The translations under genes and the position numbers were made by a program. Source: Hyphochytrium catenoides (Eukaryota; Sar; Hyphochytriomycetes; Hyphochytriales; Hyphochytriaceae). From it: a stretch of DNA of 64,000 nucleotides. The notes below the pieces were generated by a model. It did not search any database. It saw only the letters and a program-made list of their open reading frames with translations, and had not been told where the DNA came from. Shown here piece by piece: positions 28,496 to 40,770 of this stretch (positions are counted from its first letter, which is position 1; each line of letters starts with the position of its first letter). The stretch lies in NCBI GenBank assembly GCA_900088475.1, contig FLMG01000540.1, forward strand, positions 36,556 through 100,555, in the 5' to 3' direction.

Positions 28496-31400
28496 TCAAT
28501 CATTAGCTACTAGCATTAGCTCATTCCAGGAAGCATCTTCGAAACAAGGAGCTTTCGGAAAGTACCTGAGCATGTCCAGGGCGGAAGAGATCATCTGGCT
28601 GTTGGCATTACGGTTCTCTAAGATGCTCCCGATGACGGCCAGAAAATGGAACCAAACCCGGCTAAACATCATCTTTACAAGGTCTGGACTGATCGATGTG
28701 TCGACACCCACGGAGTAGAAAGCTCGAAATGTGTGTGCTAGCCCTACACATAAAGGTGAGCCAGTTGGTTGTTGCTTAGCTGTGGGTGACAGAAGAGTCC
28801 AGTCCACTAGTATGCTGAGAGGTATTTGGGCAAGTGACCATCCCAGAAGCAAAGAGAACGTTCTAACTTCATAAAGATGAGGATAGCTATCTTGGCCAGA
28901 AGAGGAGAAAGTATAAGATGCTAGCAAAGGAAGGGCTTGCTCGGCAGCACCTTTGGACAATTCCTCGGCTTGACTGACTGCTTTGATGATCTCCTTTCTG
29001 AATTTCTCCTCCCGGCTTTCGGAAGAATCGTTCTGTTCTCCTTTTTGTGGGACGAGACCCAGAACCTCCATTCTGATCGGATTGTTGAGGACGTTGCTAT
29101 ATATTGTCTCTAGCGTCTCTCTAGGAAGATCCCGCCCTTCATCAATTCCCCGGTTGTTTCTGACGAATGCTTCACGGTTCATTTTTGACTTCTTCTTCAC
29201 CTAGAGACGGAGTTGATTTTGCGCTTTAGTGCGGATACGGAAGAGTAGAACACATGTTGTTGCGACTGTCTTTGGTGGAGAGGCCAGATGAACGTCCTAG
29301 GGTCACAATACAATAGCACGGAGAGGCGATATGGCGATGCTAAGGTTTGAGAGCTGGAAAGCGGAGGTCAAACAATGACTACATTGCGAGGGAAAGTGGA
29401 AAGGCAGATTTGGGATAGAGGAGATGCACCTCTGGCTTATGCAGATCTGTGTTGAGCATGATCATGGAATAGGCCAGCTTGAGCACGGTGTCAGCAGAAG
29501 ACATCAATTTCTTGTTATCCTCCCAATAGCATTGGGAGAATGCCTCCACCATGCGATAAATTTTCTGGCCTGCGAGAAGGTAACAGGATTGAATTATCTC
29601 CACACATAGCTTATTCCCCTCTTAAAGAGTTCATTTTTGGTCTTGCTGACACTTCATTCTGTTAGTTCTGCAATAAGTCCTCCAGCAATGATTCGCCCCT
29701 TTGTTGGTACTCTTTCTCATCTCTATTAAAGTGTCTTACCTTCCCCGGGAAGTGTAAAGCCGCCATGGGTCAGAAAGTGCCTCAGGGCAACTTCTATTGC
29801 CATTCCAGTGAAGGATATGGCTCTCACGTACATCAACCGAATATGTACTTTCCACTCCTCATCCCCTGTCATCACCAATATTGCGCGAGGAGGGTAAAAG
29901 TATGTTAATGAAGGCTCTCGCGGTGTGTGCGATACGACGACATGACTCTTCCCACCTTCTCCGAGATACTCTCCTATCTCCTTTTCCCCTATCTCGTCGT
30001 GGTACATGCGAATGAACCCAGCCACGTCCCTTGGATTCTCCGCCAGCACCCTTGTGGCGATAAGGTATTCGATACACTTCTTCAATGACTTCGATTGACA
30101 CAAACTCATAGCCTGCCGCAGATGTTCCTGATTTCTGCACATTAGAGGAAGACACATTTGTGAGCTATCCACTTTCGGAAAGGAGCATAGCACTGAACCA
30201 TAACTCAGCCACGATTAGATAAGCGGGTCAGCCCCCACTTCCGTAACTTCCTTGCAACAAGATCTAGGCGTTACGGTCTCTACCTTTGTTGTTGCTGCTG
30301 CCGCATTTTGACAGAATTCCTCTTGGTCGACTCGGTGGACTCTTTACCGCTGCACAGTTTGCGTGTAAGAGAGGAGGGCAGATGGGGCGGAACCGCAAGC
30401 GGCGGCTACACTCAAACGAAGATACAGCGCCACAGTTGGCGAGATAAGGAGAGACCGTATGTTGATGCCCAGATCGAAGGGTTATCAGAATGACCAAGGA
30501 ACTAAAGATTGGAAAGATGAGCTTGGCCTGGATAGTTAGGAGACTGACCTGGACCTAATACTGCTAGCTCCTCTCGCGTCCATAACTCCTTCCGAAGGCT
30601 CAACATCTGCCTCCCAGCCTCCATTCTTCATCATAGACAACTCCCGGGTTCTTGCATCTCGAGGTATAAGGTGGGCGTGACCGCTGGCATCCATGAGGCA
30701 CCTGCAAATTGCAGCCAGGTTCTCCAAAGCTCTTGTCTAATCCATTTAAAGCAATTGGAAATGTGAGATGGCAAGGGGTCAATTCTTTCATTAGCAGACG
30801 GACTTGAAACCCAACCCCAGCTGCAAGAGCAAAAAATCATGTAAGCCGCACTCCTGAGGTATTCTCCCCTTTTTTCCACAAGGATGTTCAGAGCCTAAGA
30901 GGCAGAATTGCCGCAAAGCTGCCTCCCACATCGGCAGGAACCATCTATGCGCTTGAGCTGACTCACTTGCAGGATCACAATTTCACTTTCGTCTTCAAAG
31001 TGGTTGATGGCAGCCCCCTCTGCAATGGCACAGAGGATAGCGCAAAGCTGCTCTACTATATTCCAGCTCTGCACTAGCTGCTTATCCATATCAAAGTTGA
31101 CAAACATTTCCACTAGATTCTGGGGTAGCTCTAGCCAGGGACCCAACTCCGTGACGACGTCCATCTATAAGTGTTGTTGATTGTGGACATTGTAAGAGAC
31201 ATCGTACCATCTATAGTTGGATTGCTTGTCACTTTTACATACCAACAGCTCCGGCTGTACATCAGTCGATCTGAGCACCCGAAGAATGCCGATCTCGCAT
31301 AGCTGCGAGAGTTCAATCTTCAAATACTTTCGATAAAATTTCCAGAGGATGGTGATGTGACCGATCACTCGACGGAAGATGGTCGGGTTCAATATGGTCA

Positions 31401-34400
31401 GATTTGTCATCAAGCTCACAGCCACGAACCTAACACGCCAGAAACAGAAGGTCAGTGCCAAGAGTCACCGCAATGAACGGACGGCTTGTAGGTGGGAAGG
31501 TTGAAAAAAAGAAGACTCAGTTAAGGTGAAAGGCTTAAATCTGGCTCCGCATCTCAGGGAGCTGCGAGGGCCTTTTAAGCGTGCGTGCGTTACCTTCTGA
31601 TCTGGTTTCCGAATACCAGACTGTCTCTAAAGTTATTGACTTGTGCGGATAACAAGTCCTTCAGTAACTCCAAACCGAAGAGACGTGATGAGATCTCCCT
31701 AGGGGTAGGGATCCCATCCTTGACATCCAGCTGACCAGTTGCGATTTTACTCAGGGTCACTAGAGGTACAACAGAGGAGCAGGAGAGAGTGAAAAGACAA
31801 TCACATCAAGTCCTAGATTAGAAAAGATGACAATATGTATTGTTGACGCCGGCAAAAACTTAGAAACACTTATAAGGGACAGAAAAATTAGGTCTCTTAA
31901 CGTCGACTGAAAGAGATAGGATCAGGCGATTGAGCTAATGAAAGGCACGAGGTAAAGGACTAAATAGAGGTGCGATTGGGTGACACATTAGGTAAGAGAT
32001 CATATAAACTCATATTGATAGTCAGACTCTACCTAGCAGTTGGAAAACATTCTGCTCTTCCCGTCTCTCGAAAAGCACTTCCACGGCTTGAAGAATATCC
32101 TTATAGAACTCCTCAGATCTGATCGACGCGTGCTGCTTGTAGATATCCACGGCCTTCTCCGTCAAGTTTGCAAGCAGTTCCCACTCGATTATCCTTCCCG
32201 ACCCCAGTTTCACTGCAGGAGAGCGCGATGACATAGGTGCAACTTTTTTTTCTAGGTTGATCTTGCTGGCCTGCCTTGATTCTGACTGCTGGCATTGTGA
32301 TGCCTCTACGGTGCGTGGTTGGTCGAGCGCACCTTGGGTAGACTCTGAGAAGGAGTCTCTTTGACCTTTGACATCTTGGGGCGGACAGCCACGCCACCCT
32401 TCATCTTCCGCTTGGCCAGGGGCTTCGCAAGTAGTGTCATGAGACGCACTGCTATGCCTTCTCTTTACCTCCTCATGGCCAGGAACCCTGCCCAATCTAT
32501 CCATTGCAAGCCTAAGTAGCTCGCTACCTTTTTTCAACGACAGTTCCGGGTCTCCGAGATGCACGAACAAAAGACAGTCCAGGGTCTGGTGCAGAATGCT
32601 CGGTGCAATCCCATTAGCACTTCGTGCGCACACCTATACAGCATGAGGAGTTAAACGACTAGTGAGGGCCTAAGACTGTGCTATTACTGATGGAGCTCCA
32701 TTCTTAAGTTACCTCCTTGTCGTTCCTCCCCTTGCTTACCTCTAGTAAGAAGTCCAGGACGTAGCGCTGGCGAATATAAGGAGTGTGATCCGCTGTGTCT
32801 CGTACGGCATTGACAGCGTACAAAAGAATTCCGGGCGAAGCACTTTCTCCCTTGAGGTCTGGTTGAGCGCATAACCCAAACAAGTTCACGCATGAGAGAG
32901 ACAATGAGTGTCGATTGATTGTCTTAACGTCAAATGAAGACAGAATTTGGGATTGAAAGAGGAAGGCAAGCAAGACAAGGCGAAAGTGAGGAAAGCCAGC
33001 TGAGACTCAGCACCAACCCAGGAAGAGACTAAGCAGATGACGAGGGATCAAAGTTATACGCTACTAGGTAGAAGTAAGGTGAAGGTCGTAAATAAGCAAA
33101 ACAGTAGAGTGCAAGGAGAAGAGGTTGCCGCACGACCTCCACACGAAGAAGGCACGAAGTAAGAAGGACGAGTCCCTACCAGGATCGAAAAATCCCCCTC
33201 GAAGCAAGGATGTTAGAAGTAATAATGATCTTTGTGAAAGCTCCCCATGTCGCACATAGAGGCCACTGAGTAGCGGGAATAGAAGTTTTCTTTCTTCTTC
33301 TCCTCGCTCCTTAGTCGATGCAGCTTCTTCAGAGACTATCGAGATGCTCGAGAGGGAGGACTGGGTCTGAAGCACAAGTCGAGGCTCAGAGTAAGGGAGT
33401 TCCACGTTTTCTGGAGCAGGAAGCATTGACAGATCTTTGACTACTGTGATGGAGGCAGCATCGGTGGTGGTCCCTTGCTGTGTAGTGCTGTCCTGAACCG
33501 CAACAGGACAATGACTTTCTGGTTGTTCTCCTTCTATCATCGGCTCTAAAGTGGTTGAAATCCCACTGCTACGGACAGCGGGGGTGTTTTCCTGTTCCAC
33601 ATTAGCGTCTGAAGGTATGAAAGTGCCGTCCGTGGAGCCGAGAGGCAGACTGGAGGAAGTTGTAGAGGGGAATGACTCCACCACAGTCTCTGCAGCCGGA
33701 CTGTTCGGGCTTTGTACTCCGGTCATTGTGGCATTGGGGATATCCGCTTTGGGACTGTTTGGGTTGATGAAGGAGAGCTAGGGAACCAAGACGGGGCAAA
33801 GAAAAGGCAGGTCACATATATGAGAAGTATCCTTCGCACAGCATATTCCGGCTTTTAAGAATCTTACGTCTTTCTTGTAGCAGAGCATTACTTCTGTGCC
33901 CAGAGTCTTAAAGTTCAAATCCGCCCGATGGCCCTTTACCGTGGTTTGAATCAAAGTGTACCTGAAGCGCGGAGAGGGAGGAGCATTCAGTTGATTTTCC
34001 ATAGACTCACGCGTTACGTTACATTCTATGTTACGCCTTCTCCCTGCAAAGGTTTTCTTCAACCTCCACGAGGTCCATACAGCGACTTCCATTGCCTTCT
34101 TGGAGCATTGTTCTCTATTCTTGAGATACTCTACAACTAATAGGTCGATCTGACGTACCCGTAAGGTAGGCTCTCTCCCTTTTTGGGAAAAAGTACCTTT
34201 ACATCCGTAATGGGGCAGCCCTTGGACCGTTTGAGACACAAGTATATTCTTGGGCCACCGGTGCCCTGTGAAAGCACTAAGTATCTAAGCCAAAGGACGG
34301 GGATCTAAATCGGAAAGGAGAGGCGCAAGATGCAAGGAGGCATAGCTCTAACCGTGTTAAGGTCCACTGGTACATCTCTCCTCTCCAAGACCTCGAAACC

Positions 34401-36350
34401 CACAGGCACTTCCTCGCCCAAGTCCGGATAGATGGGTGCTATCTCTGTGATTGGAAGGGCCTTAGCCATGGGGTCCTTTCTGGCGCAGAGGTAAATGTAC
34501 TGTCCACCACTGCCCTTGTTTAGATCAGCTCCCATACCAGATACGGAGTGCGAGATCTGTTGTTAGAACGCACAGAGATCAGACCACTGCCGGCCAAAAT
34601 GTTGGAGAATAGAAGACCAAAAGAGAGGAAAACGCCGGGACATGGAGTGTTTATAAGGTGGATGATAGGGAGAAGGAGAGTGAGCTTATCGCACGTCAAA
34701 GGAAGCTGAAAGTAGGACCTTAACAAAGCCTGAGGGCATCGCGTCACCCCGGAATAGCACCAACAGATCACTTATTGGAGAGTTGGAGAATTTGCTATCC
34801 TCTCGCAGAGGCTCCTGCACTGGCGGCTCACTATTTGCGCTGTTGCCACCTAATGCCACCAAAGTTCTGGAGCTGGTTCCGGCGGTCCTATAGAAACAAT
34901 GGAATGAGTAATGCTCTATCTGTGCAGGCATAGGCATCCCAAAGATAAAGGGCAAATGAAGTCAGGAAGGTGGTGAATAATTTAGCGAAAGCATGGCGAG
35001 ACTTCAGAATATAAGGAATCAAACAGGATAATGCCATATGATGACAGAGGATAAACTTCTTCTCACGCTTGTCCAAGTCTCCATTTCTCTCTTGGATTGT
35101 CCAATGTTCCACCTTCAGCTGCAGAAATACTGGTTGCTTGCTGCAGTCTTTCCCCTTGGAGGTTCGGTTGACCCTTCCCTCGGCCAAAATCTTCTTTGGG
35201 GGTTTCCATGCTGCCATTGTCTCTTTCCTGCAGCGGGCTTGTCTGGGTAGGAGTTGAGGTCATCGTCGCCACTGGTGGAGAAGAAGAGAGGAGGAGCAGT
35301 GTTCCAGATACTCCATTGTGTCCACTAGTCTTCTCCTTCTCTTTCTCTTTTTGTTTGGGATTTTTCCGGTTCAGTATATTCAGCGTGATCTTTCTCGCTT
35401 GGGACGTCGCCTCTACAGCCTGCTTCTCTGGAGCCGGCCAAGTTGCATTGCTCTTTGGACTTACGCTCTGAGCTTCAGCTATTGGACCGGATGTAGTGCC
35501 ATGGCCAGCCGTGCCGACTGATGCAGATTTAGCGCTTGCGGATTCGTCATACTCTGTAAGAGGCTGTGACTCCATCTTTAAATTATGAGGGAGATCGGAG
35601 GGTGTCTCCTCTGGTAGAGAAAAGACCTCATTATCTGGTAAGGGGGAAAGTGTGGCGTTCTCCTCGTGATGGGCCCCAGGGCTGTTTGGCCGAGATCTTT
35701 TTGAGTCTAAGGGGGAAGAAGCAACACCTGCAGCGGGCTCAGCTGTCTGTTGCAGGGGATGCAATAATTTGTCCCTCCGGTTCGCAGCGGCGCTGTGTGG
35801 TCGTGACTTGTGCGGGTACTGAGGGGAAGTCGCACTCTTCCCCAACTCTGGTGCTTCATGCCATGGCTGAGAAAGCTTCTCTCTTCTGTCCTGAACAGCG
35901 CTGGTGGGCCTTCGCTTCTGAAGGTCGGCAGCCAAAGGAAGCGGTATTTCATGGTTGTCCGGGTTCTCCTGAAGTACAGGGCTCAGTTTCTCTCCTCTTG
36001 TACCAGACAGCTCCAGAGCTTCTTTACATAGCCTCTGTTATCGAAGGAGAATTAGTCAGATCGAGTCATATGGGCCAAGCTTTCTTCTACCCTACCGCAA
36101 CTTCATCATGGCGCTCTTGTAAAGCAAGATCGCAGAGCTCAGTCAATATGCGACGCGCGTCCGCTGAGTTCTCAGTAAGGAAGAAGCGTGAACTTGCAGA
36201 ACGAGGAGAAATCTGAGACATTGGACTCTTTGCCTCCAACGTAGACTCCTCATTAGGGACCCTGAGGCAATTAGTAAACGTTAGACGACGAGTATTAGGA
36301 CACCAGGTCAAACATCCTTACCCTGGTGACTCCACGCTGCTGACACTCAT
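28496..36350 (-). CDS. Sec7-domain ARF guanine-nucleotide exchange factor with N-terminal MABP domain
   Basis: Large multi-exon gene, ATG 36350, first exon 36350-36322. In order it encodes: a disordered Ser/Pro/Arg-rich region (36.2-35.07 kb); a MABP beta-prism (about 34.86-33.87 kb) with its three repeats (SPISDLLVLF, ADLNKGSGGQYIYLC, GTGGPRIYLCLKRSKGCPIT, RADLNFKTLGTEVMLCYKK); a linker; a DCB/HUS helical region (about 33.3-30.5 kb; EMFVNFDMD is the HUS-type motif); and a Sec7 domain (about 30.16-28.99 kb). Sec7 keeps the catalytic glutamate in F-T-L-P-G-E-G-Q-K-I and motif 2 L-A-Y-S-M-I-M-L-N-T-D-L-H. Sec7 proteins load GTP on ARF GTPases at Golgi or endosomal membranes. Only about 230 residues follow Sec7, much less than the HDS1-4 tail of BIG-type GEFs. 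A donor at about 28510 could extend the 3' end. Junctions I checked are in phase. Confidence 0.88.
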
Positions 36351-38530
36351 GTTTGTGATGAACCTCTCCAAGGATTGGCCTCTTAACGAGCCTTGCCCCA
36401 ATCCAACAGATGTAGGACCAGACCAATGACGCTACCGCCAGAGCTCCAATAACTGAGCGCCAGGTCCTAAGTGCATAGGTGGCTGTTCGAGAGCGATACT
36501 GCCTGCATCGTCGGTCATGGACGGTTCTATCTCACAGCTCATTCTGTTATCTTTCCTCACCTAAGCCACTGCACCGCTTGAAGCTGCTGCTCCTCACCTC
36601 CCAGCAGCCGAGCTATCAGGAGGAGGAGGAGGAAGGGGAAGGGAGCGGAGGGAAGAGGACGACATGAACAAGCCAAAAAGTGCGTTACATGAACCCATCG
36701 TTTGGAATTCAGCCGTTCATATTAAGGCTAGGATGGCTTCTAACTCACTATATTCTGAATGTATCTCCTTAGGGTTTCTATTGTGGCGGTTTGGTGCTTT
36801 CGTTGCCCAGAGAAGAAGAGCAGACCAACTTTCTTCATCATATAACGTTATCACTAAGGATCTGCTCTTGGACAGTCTGCTGACCTCCTACATGTCCTCT
36901 TTGCCAGCACATAGTGGGAGGAGGAATAGGAGGATGAACCTGAGGAAGAGACAGAAAGAGAGCACCCAGTGGTTTTTTACTATAGAGAGATAACTAAACT
37001 AGGATGATAGGCCTGTCGCTTCACTTGGTGGCGAGACTAGTCTTTACGAGCCTCCAATAACTGTGGCCTGTCTCTTCGCCGACCGTCGCGAGATATAGCC
37101 TTTCTAGTTTGTGGTCAACCGAGGAAAAGGATTCAAGAATCTGATGCTGCAATGACTACGTTGCCGCTCTTCAGTAGTGGGAGTCAAGCATGCACAGACA
37201 ACAAATCGGTGTATGATGAACTAACTCATAATAATAGCAGGTCATAGTGACCATCCCCAGCAGCGGCATGTCCATGGTTGACACGACGGATTACAAATCC
37301 TACCAGTGGCATCATTCCTGACAAATTTCGAGGCCAATGACCTCTCCTCACTGAGTTTCCCTCTTAGACAACTGTTGAAGTTCGAATATGAAACCTACAT
37401 TGCCACTGTGTACGTGGATGATAAATGGAAACCTAGGAACTACTCGTAGTGGTAATAAGGAGGTAATTTGTCAATCATTGATTCGAAGCTCCTGGTCTGT
37501 CCTCGTCAGAGAACGTATATAAACCACGAGGATAACGCAAGAACCCCTTCCTTGACATGAGCACTGCTCTTTTGAGCAAGAGACGGCCTACAGAAAACTT
37601 AAAATGCTCGCTGGATAATAAGTACCTATCACGCTCCTCTTGCTGCCCTTTGTCGGCTCTATAGTTCACAACATCAAGGCCGAGCCCTTGCTACTTGAGA
37701 TGCTCCTCGTACGGATGGATACTGCTAGTGGTGAGTACTTATATAGAAGAGGTAGACCTGAGAGCCTGGCATCAGGTAGTCATCAGTCCGGTAAATGCCA
37801 GTCGTCTAATGAAGTCCACTATCATCAGTTCCCGTTCTTCAAAGCAGTTTAGATTCTCTCCGCGGCGGCTATTGTTGGATCATAGGAATTGTGTGTCCTC
37901 CTCTGAAATGGAATGTGGCCTAAGCGAAGCTGCTGTCCGCGGTCCTCTTGGGAGACATCTCTTGGAACAGAGTCAGAACCCCATCTTCTGTACTTGGGAT
38001 CAACGTCGCTATGTCGCTATCATCATTGATGAATGAGTTCATCATCTCTTGTCCTGGGATTTCGCCTCGCTCACAAACAACTCTAAGTAGCGAGCTCCAG
38101 GAGGAGATCTGAACCAATGAGAACAGAAAGATCAAGACGAAAGAAAGGAGTGCAGTTACTCGTTCCTAGAGCTCCTCCAAGAGCTCCTCTTCTTGCCTTT
38201 CCTGGTAGAAATAGTACTTGGGAGTTTAGCTCAAGCTTCTGACTTCCTGATCCTGAAGCGACACTGCGCTTGCAACCATCTATTATTATTATCAATCATG
38301 AGAAAGATTCTTCCGATGCTGCGTCATCCTCGGGCTTATTGATGCATCTAGGACTCCCTACTCTCGCTTGACGCTTCTTCACTTCTCATCTTGAGGCTCA
38401 AGGTGTCGTCGAACGGATATTGGAAATCTGCAGCAGCCTTTTTCTATAGCAAGCTACCCACAGGTCCCTCCTCTCCATTGCCAGCTAAGTCCCAACGAGG
38501 GTGGGTGTATCTGAGGAGTTTGTTTTATAA
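36351..38530. other. Gene-poor region
   Basis: About 2.2 kb between the divergent ARF-GEF (-) and Mog1 (+) genes. Plus-strand ATG frames at 36664-36993 (109 codons, basic) and a minus frame at 37669-37475 (about 60 codons) are open but lack splice context, family motifs or a clear coding pattern. I call no gene. Two ATAAT-rich spots (about 37226 and 38283) are the only compositional features. Confidence 0.35.
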
Positions 38531-39363
38531 ATGGAGTGTGAGAGGAAGGCGCTCTTCGGAGGAGCCATGGAGGTTCTCCTGCCGAAAAACTATCAGGATG
38601 TAAGGTATGACGTGGAGATGTTCAAGTTCTGATGTGTTGGTGCTCACTGCTTCCCGATCCTGCCCTCCTCTTCCGAAGCCCACTTCGTGAGATCCCAGAC
38701 AACCAGGAGGTTTTTGCTGATAGCAACAACGACCGGAACGTCATCATAGAACTCCTTGAACTGGAAAATGTGCCCGCAGGACAAGGTATTGCAGAGTTCT
38801 ACTTCAGGGGCATTGCTCATGACAATGATGCCGATGAGAGCAGCATACTGAGCGAAGAAGAGAGGCTTGTTCCGCGAGAGCTGCTAGGCATGAGGTAGCG
38901 CTGATCTGGTGCATAAGTTTTCATTAAAGCTGTAAACTGACCTCATCCTGACTGCTCACCAGCGAGTGTACTGGGTACATCTGCACTGGGGTCCAGTCGA
39001 TAGCAAAGTTTCGCGATCAGACGGAGGCGAAGAATGAGGTCAAAGTTACTGTTCTCGTCCTCAGGTATGGTGCCGTGAAAGTCCTTCTCCATGGCTGTTC
39101 CCACGTGCCTGACGCACGGCGTCAGGTTGCCAGCCGTAGGAACAGACATTGTAATATCCGTGAACATTCCCCTGTACATTAACCCTTTAAGTCATAGTAG
39201 TGCCGTTGGTTGCGTCACGGTAAGGTCTAGTAAAGCTGACGAAGTAGCTACCAATCTTACACTTTGACTACTCTAGACAAACGATGGAGAAGTCGTTGGT
39301 GCTAGGATTGCTGAGGAGATATGCCGATCCTTCAAAGTGCTGGACTGGTCTATATTTGGCTAA
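38531..39363 (+). CDS. Mog1/RanGRF-type Ran-binding protein
   Basis: Mog1 binds the GTPase Ran and promotes nucleotide release, supporting nuclear protein import. Five exons, 38531-38604, 38679-38894, 38963-39064, 39126-39219 and 39277-39363, remain in phase and give 190 residues, a normal length for the family. Diagnostic segments are L-F-G-G-A-M near residue 8 and REIPDNQEVFAD (the most conserved Mog1 block). These are followed by V-I-I-E-L-L-E, F-R-G-I-A-H-D-N-D, A-K-F-R-D-Q-T-E, R-L-P-A-V-G-T-D-I-V-I-S-V-N-I-P and the closing S-F-K-V-L-D-W-S-I-F-G. The start ATG precedes the L-F-G-G block by seven codons, as usual. A CTCTTCCGAAG acceptor (38678) is used for exon 2. All domain pieces are present, so the gene looks functional. 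Confidence 0.9.
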
Positions 39364-40770
39364 CATGCATCCTTGATCCATCTCTGTGTGGTGAGGTGAC
39401 TGAGAACAGTTCATGTGTCAACTCATGCGCGCGTTTGCCAAAGTCTCTTGGTCCTAAAGACGCCTGAGGAGGAGAAGCTTGAGGCGCTGGATCTAATGTT
39501 TAAAGTATATCCTTACCTTTGGTCAGCAGTGCATGCTGTTTTCTTTGGCTGATAACCGAACCTGGAGGAGTATATAGGAACGACCATGGGAGAACTTTCC
39601 GTCTTCCCTGAGGTCAGCAGGTCATCGTCTTGACATCCTTTTTCTTATTAAGTTGTGCTGGCAATCTCTAGAACTAAGCGGCTTAGGATGGTGAAGGGAA
39701 AGCGCTTGCTGGTATATTCCTCAGTACTCTGTAGTCATTTAAGGCCTTGTTATCTCTAAAATGCAGTGTAGAGCCTCAAACCTGCCCCTGTTGCGACAAT
39801 CGGGCCGCAAGGGCTAACCTGCACATCGTCCAGGGCCACTCACCCAAGACCCAATACGCCAGGGTGTCGGGTTTGATGGCAAAGGAGTTTATCAGGAGAA
39901 GTGTACATGATATCGTATCATGGGAAGGAGCTCTCTATATCTAGGCGGAAAGGACCGAGATGGTCCATAACTCGACATGGTCTATATCCTACAAGGGAGG
40001 TCCTGTTCTCCGTCCTCTACCAGCACCTTTTTCTGAGTCTCTTGGCCCACCATAGGGACCTCCAGTAAGCTTTAAGGCCTCACTTACGGAGACTCGGTCT
40101 GTTTGCTTGATGGCTCTCACGGCGATTGAGTCTTCGTCCAATAGAGAGGAGCTCATATTATGGGGCCATGATCCGTACAGCCCAGTGGTAGTTCCCTGGT
40201 CGTGACCTGTCGTGACGCTTCGTTCGGCAGTTCATCGCCACTGATCTTCAGCAAAAAAGTTATGTCATTTCATAGTTGTACCAGAACTGGTCGCTGCTGT
40301 AGTAGTAGTTGCTGTAGTTAGGTGTATAGTGGCTGTATGGACAAAATGATCTGATTATAGAGAAGACTCCTTCCTATCGCGAATATCTGTAACATCATAC
40401 CGCTTGCGAATAGTTGAGATGCTCACTTGCCCTGACCGCTTCTGATGTCACGTGCTTGAGGGTGTTGGGCAGGGCTGGGCAGGGCTGGGCTGGGCTGATG
40501 CGAGGAGAGGTTGATCGGGACCGACTGGATGCAGCAGCCGCGTGATGATGATGGACGCCGCTGGAGAGCACTATTCATTGTTAAGGACCGTAGCCTATAC
40601 AACTTTCTCCAGCCTTGTCTAGCGGAAAGCAGACGGACTGACCGGGACCCATCGAGTGCTCATTGGCCAGCCCGAAGGACATTGTGATAGTCCAGTGTCA
40701 TATCGTTGTTCGACTTGCGTTGCGCTCCTTCATCATTGTATTTCGTTTTGCATCAATATAGCCGACCAGG
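39364..40770. other. Gene-poor region with GGGCT repeat
   Basis: About 1.4 kb with no defensible gene between Mog1 and phosphoserine phosphatase, both on the plus strand. A short G-rich repeat sits at 40465-40498. A plus-strand frame at 39747-39944 has a few Cys pairs but no family resemblance or splice support. Confidence 0.35.
40465..40498 (+). repeat. Short GGGCAGGGCT/GGGCT tandem repeat
   Basis: The sequence runs through GGGCAGGGCT twice and then GGGCTGGGCTG, about 34 bp in all. It is a simple G-rich minisatellite about 0.3 kb upstream of the phosphoserine phosphatase start. Confidence 0.85.

Noticed and set aside
28920..28960. Sequence resembling part of U6 snRNA (GCTTGCTCGGCAGCACCTTTGG)
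   Set aside because: Only about ten bases match the start of U6; none of the ACAGAGA or downstream conserved parts follow, and it lies in a coding exon of the ARF-GEF.
35566..36216. 216-codon plus-strand frame opposite the ARF-GEF gene
   Set aside because: The minus strand in the same place is in phase with the first exons of the ARF-GEF and has coherent S/P/R-rich composition; the plus frame is a shadow.
40465..40498. GGGCT repeat as a telomere-like or CRISPR-like array
   Set aside because: Only about three short units, no spacers, no telomeric repeat unit; a simple minisatellite.
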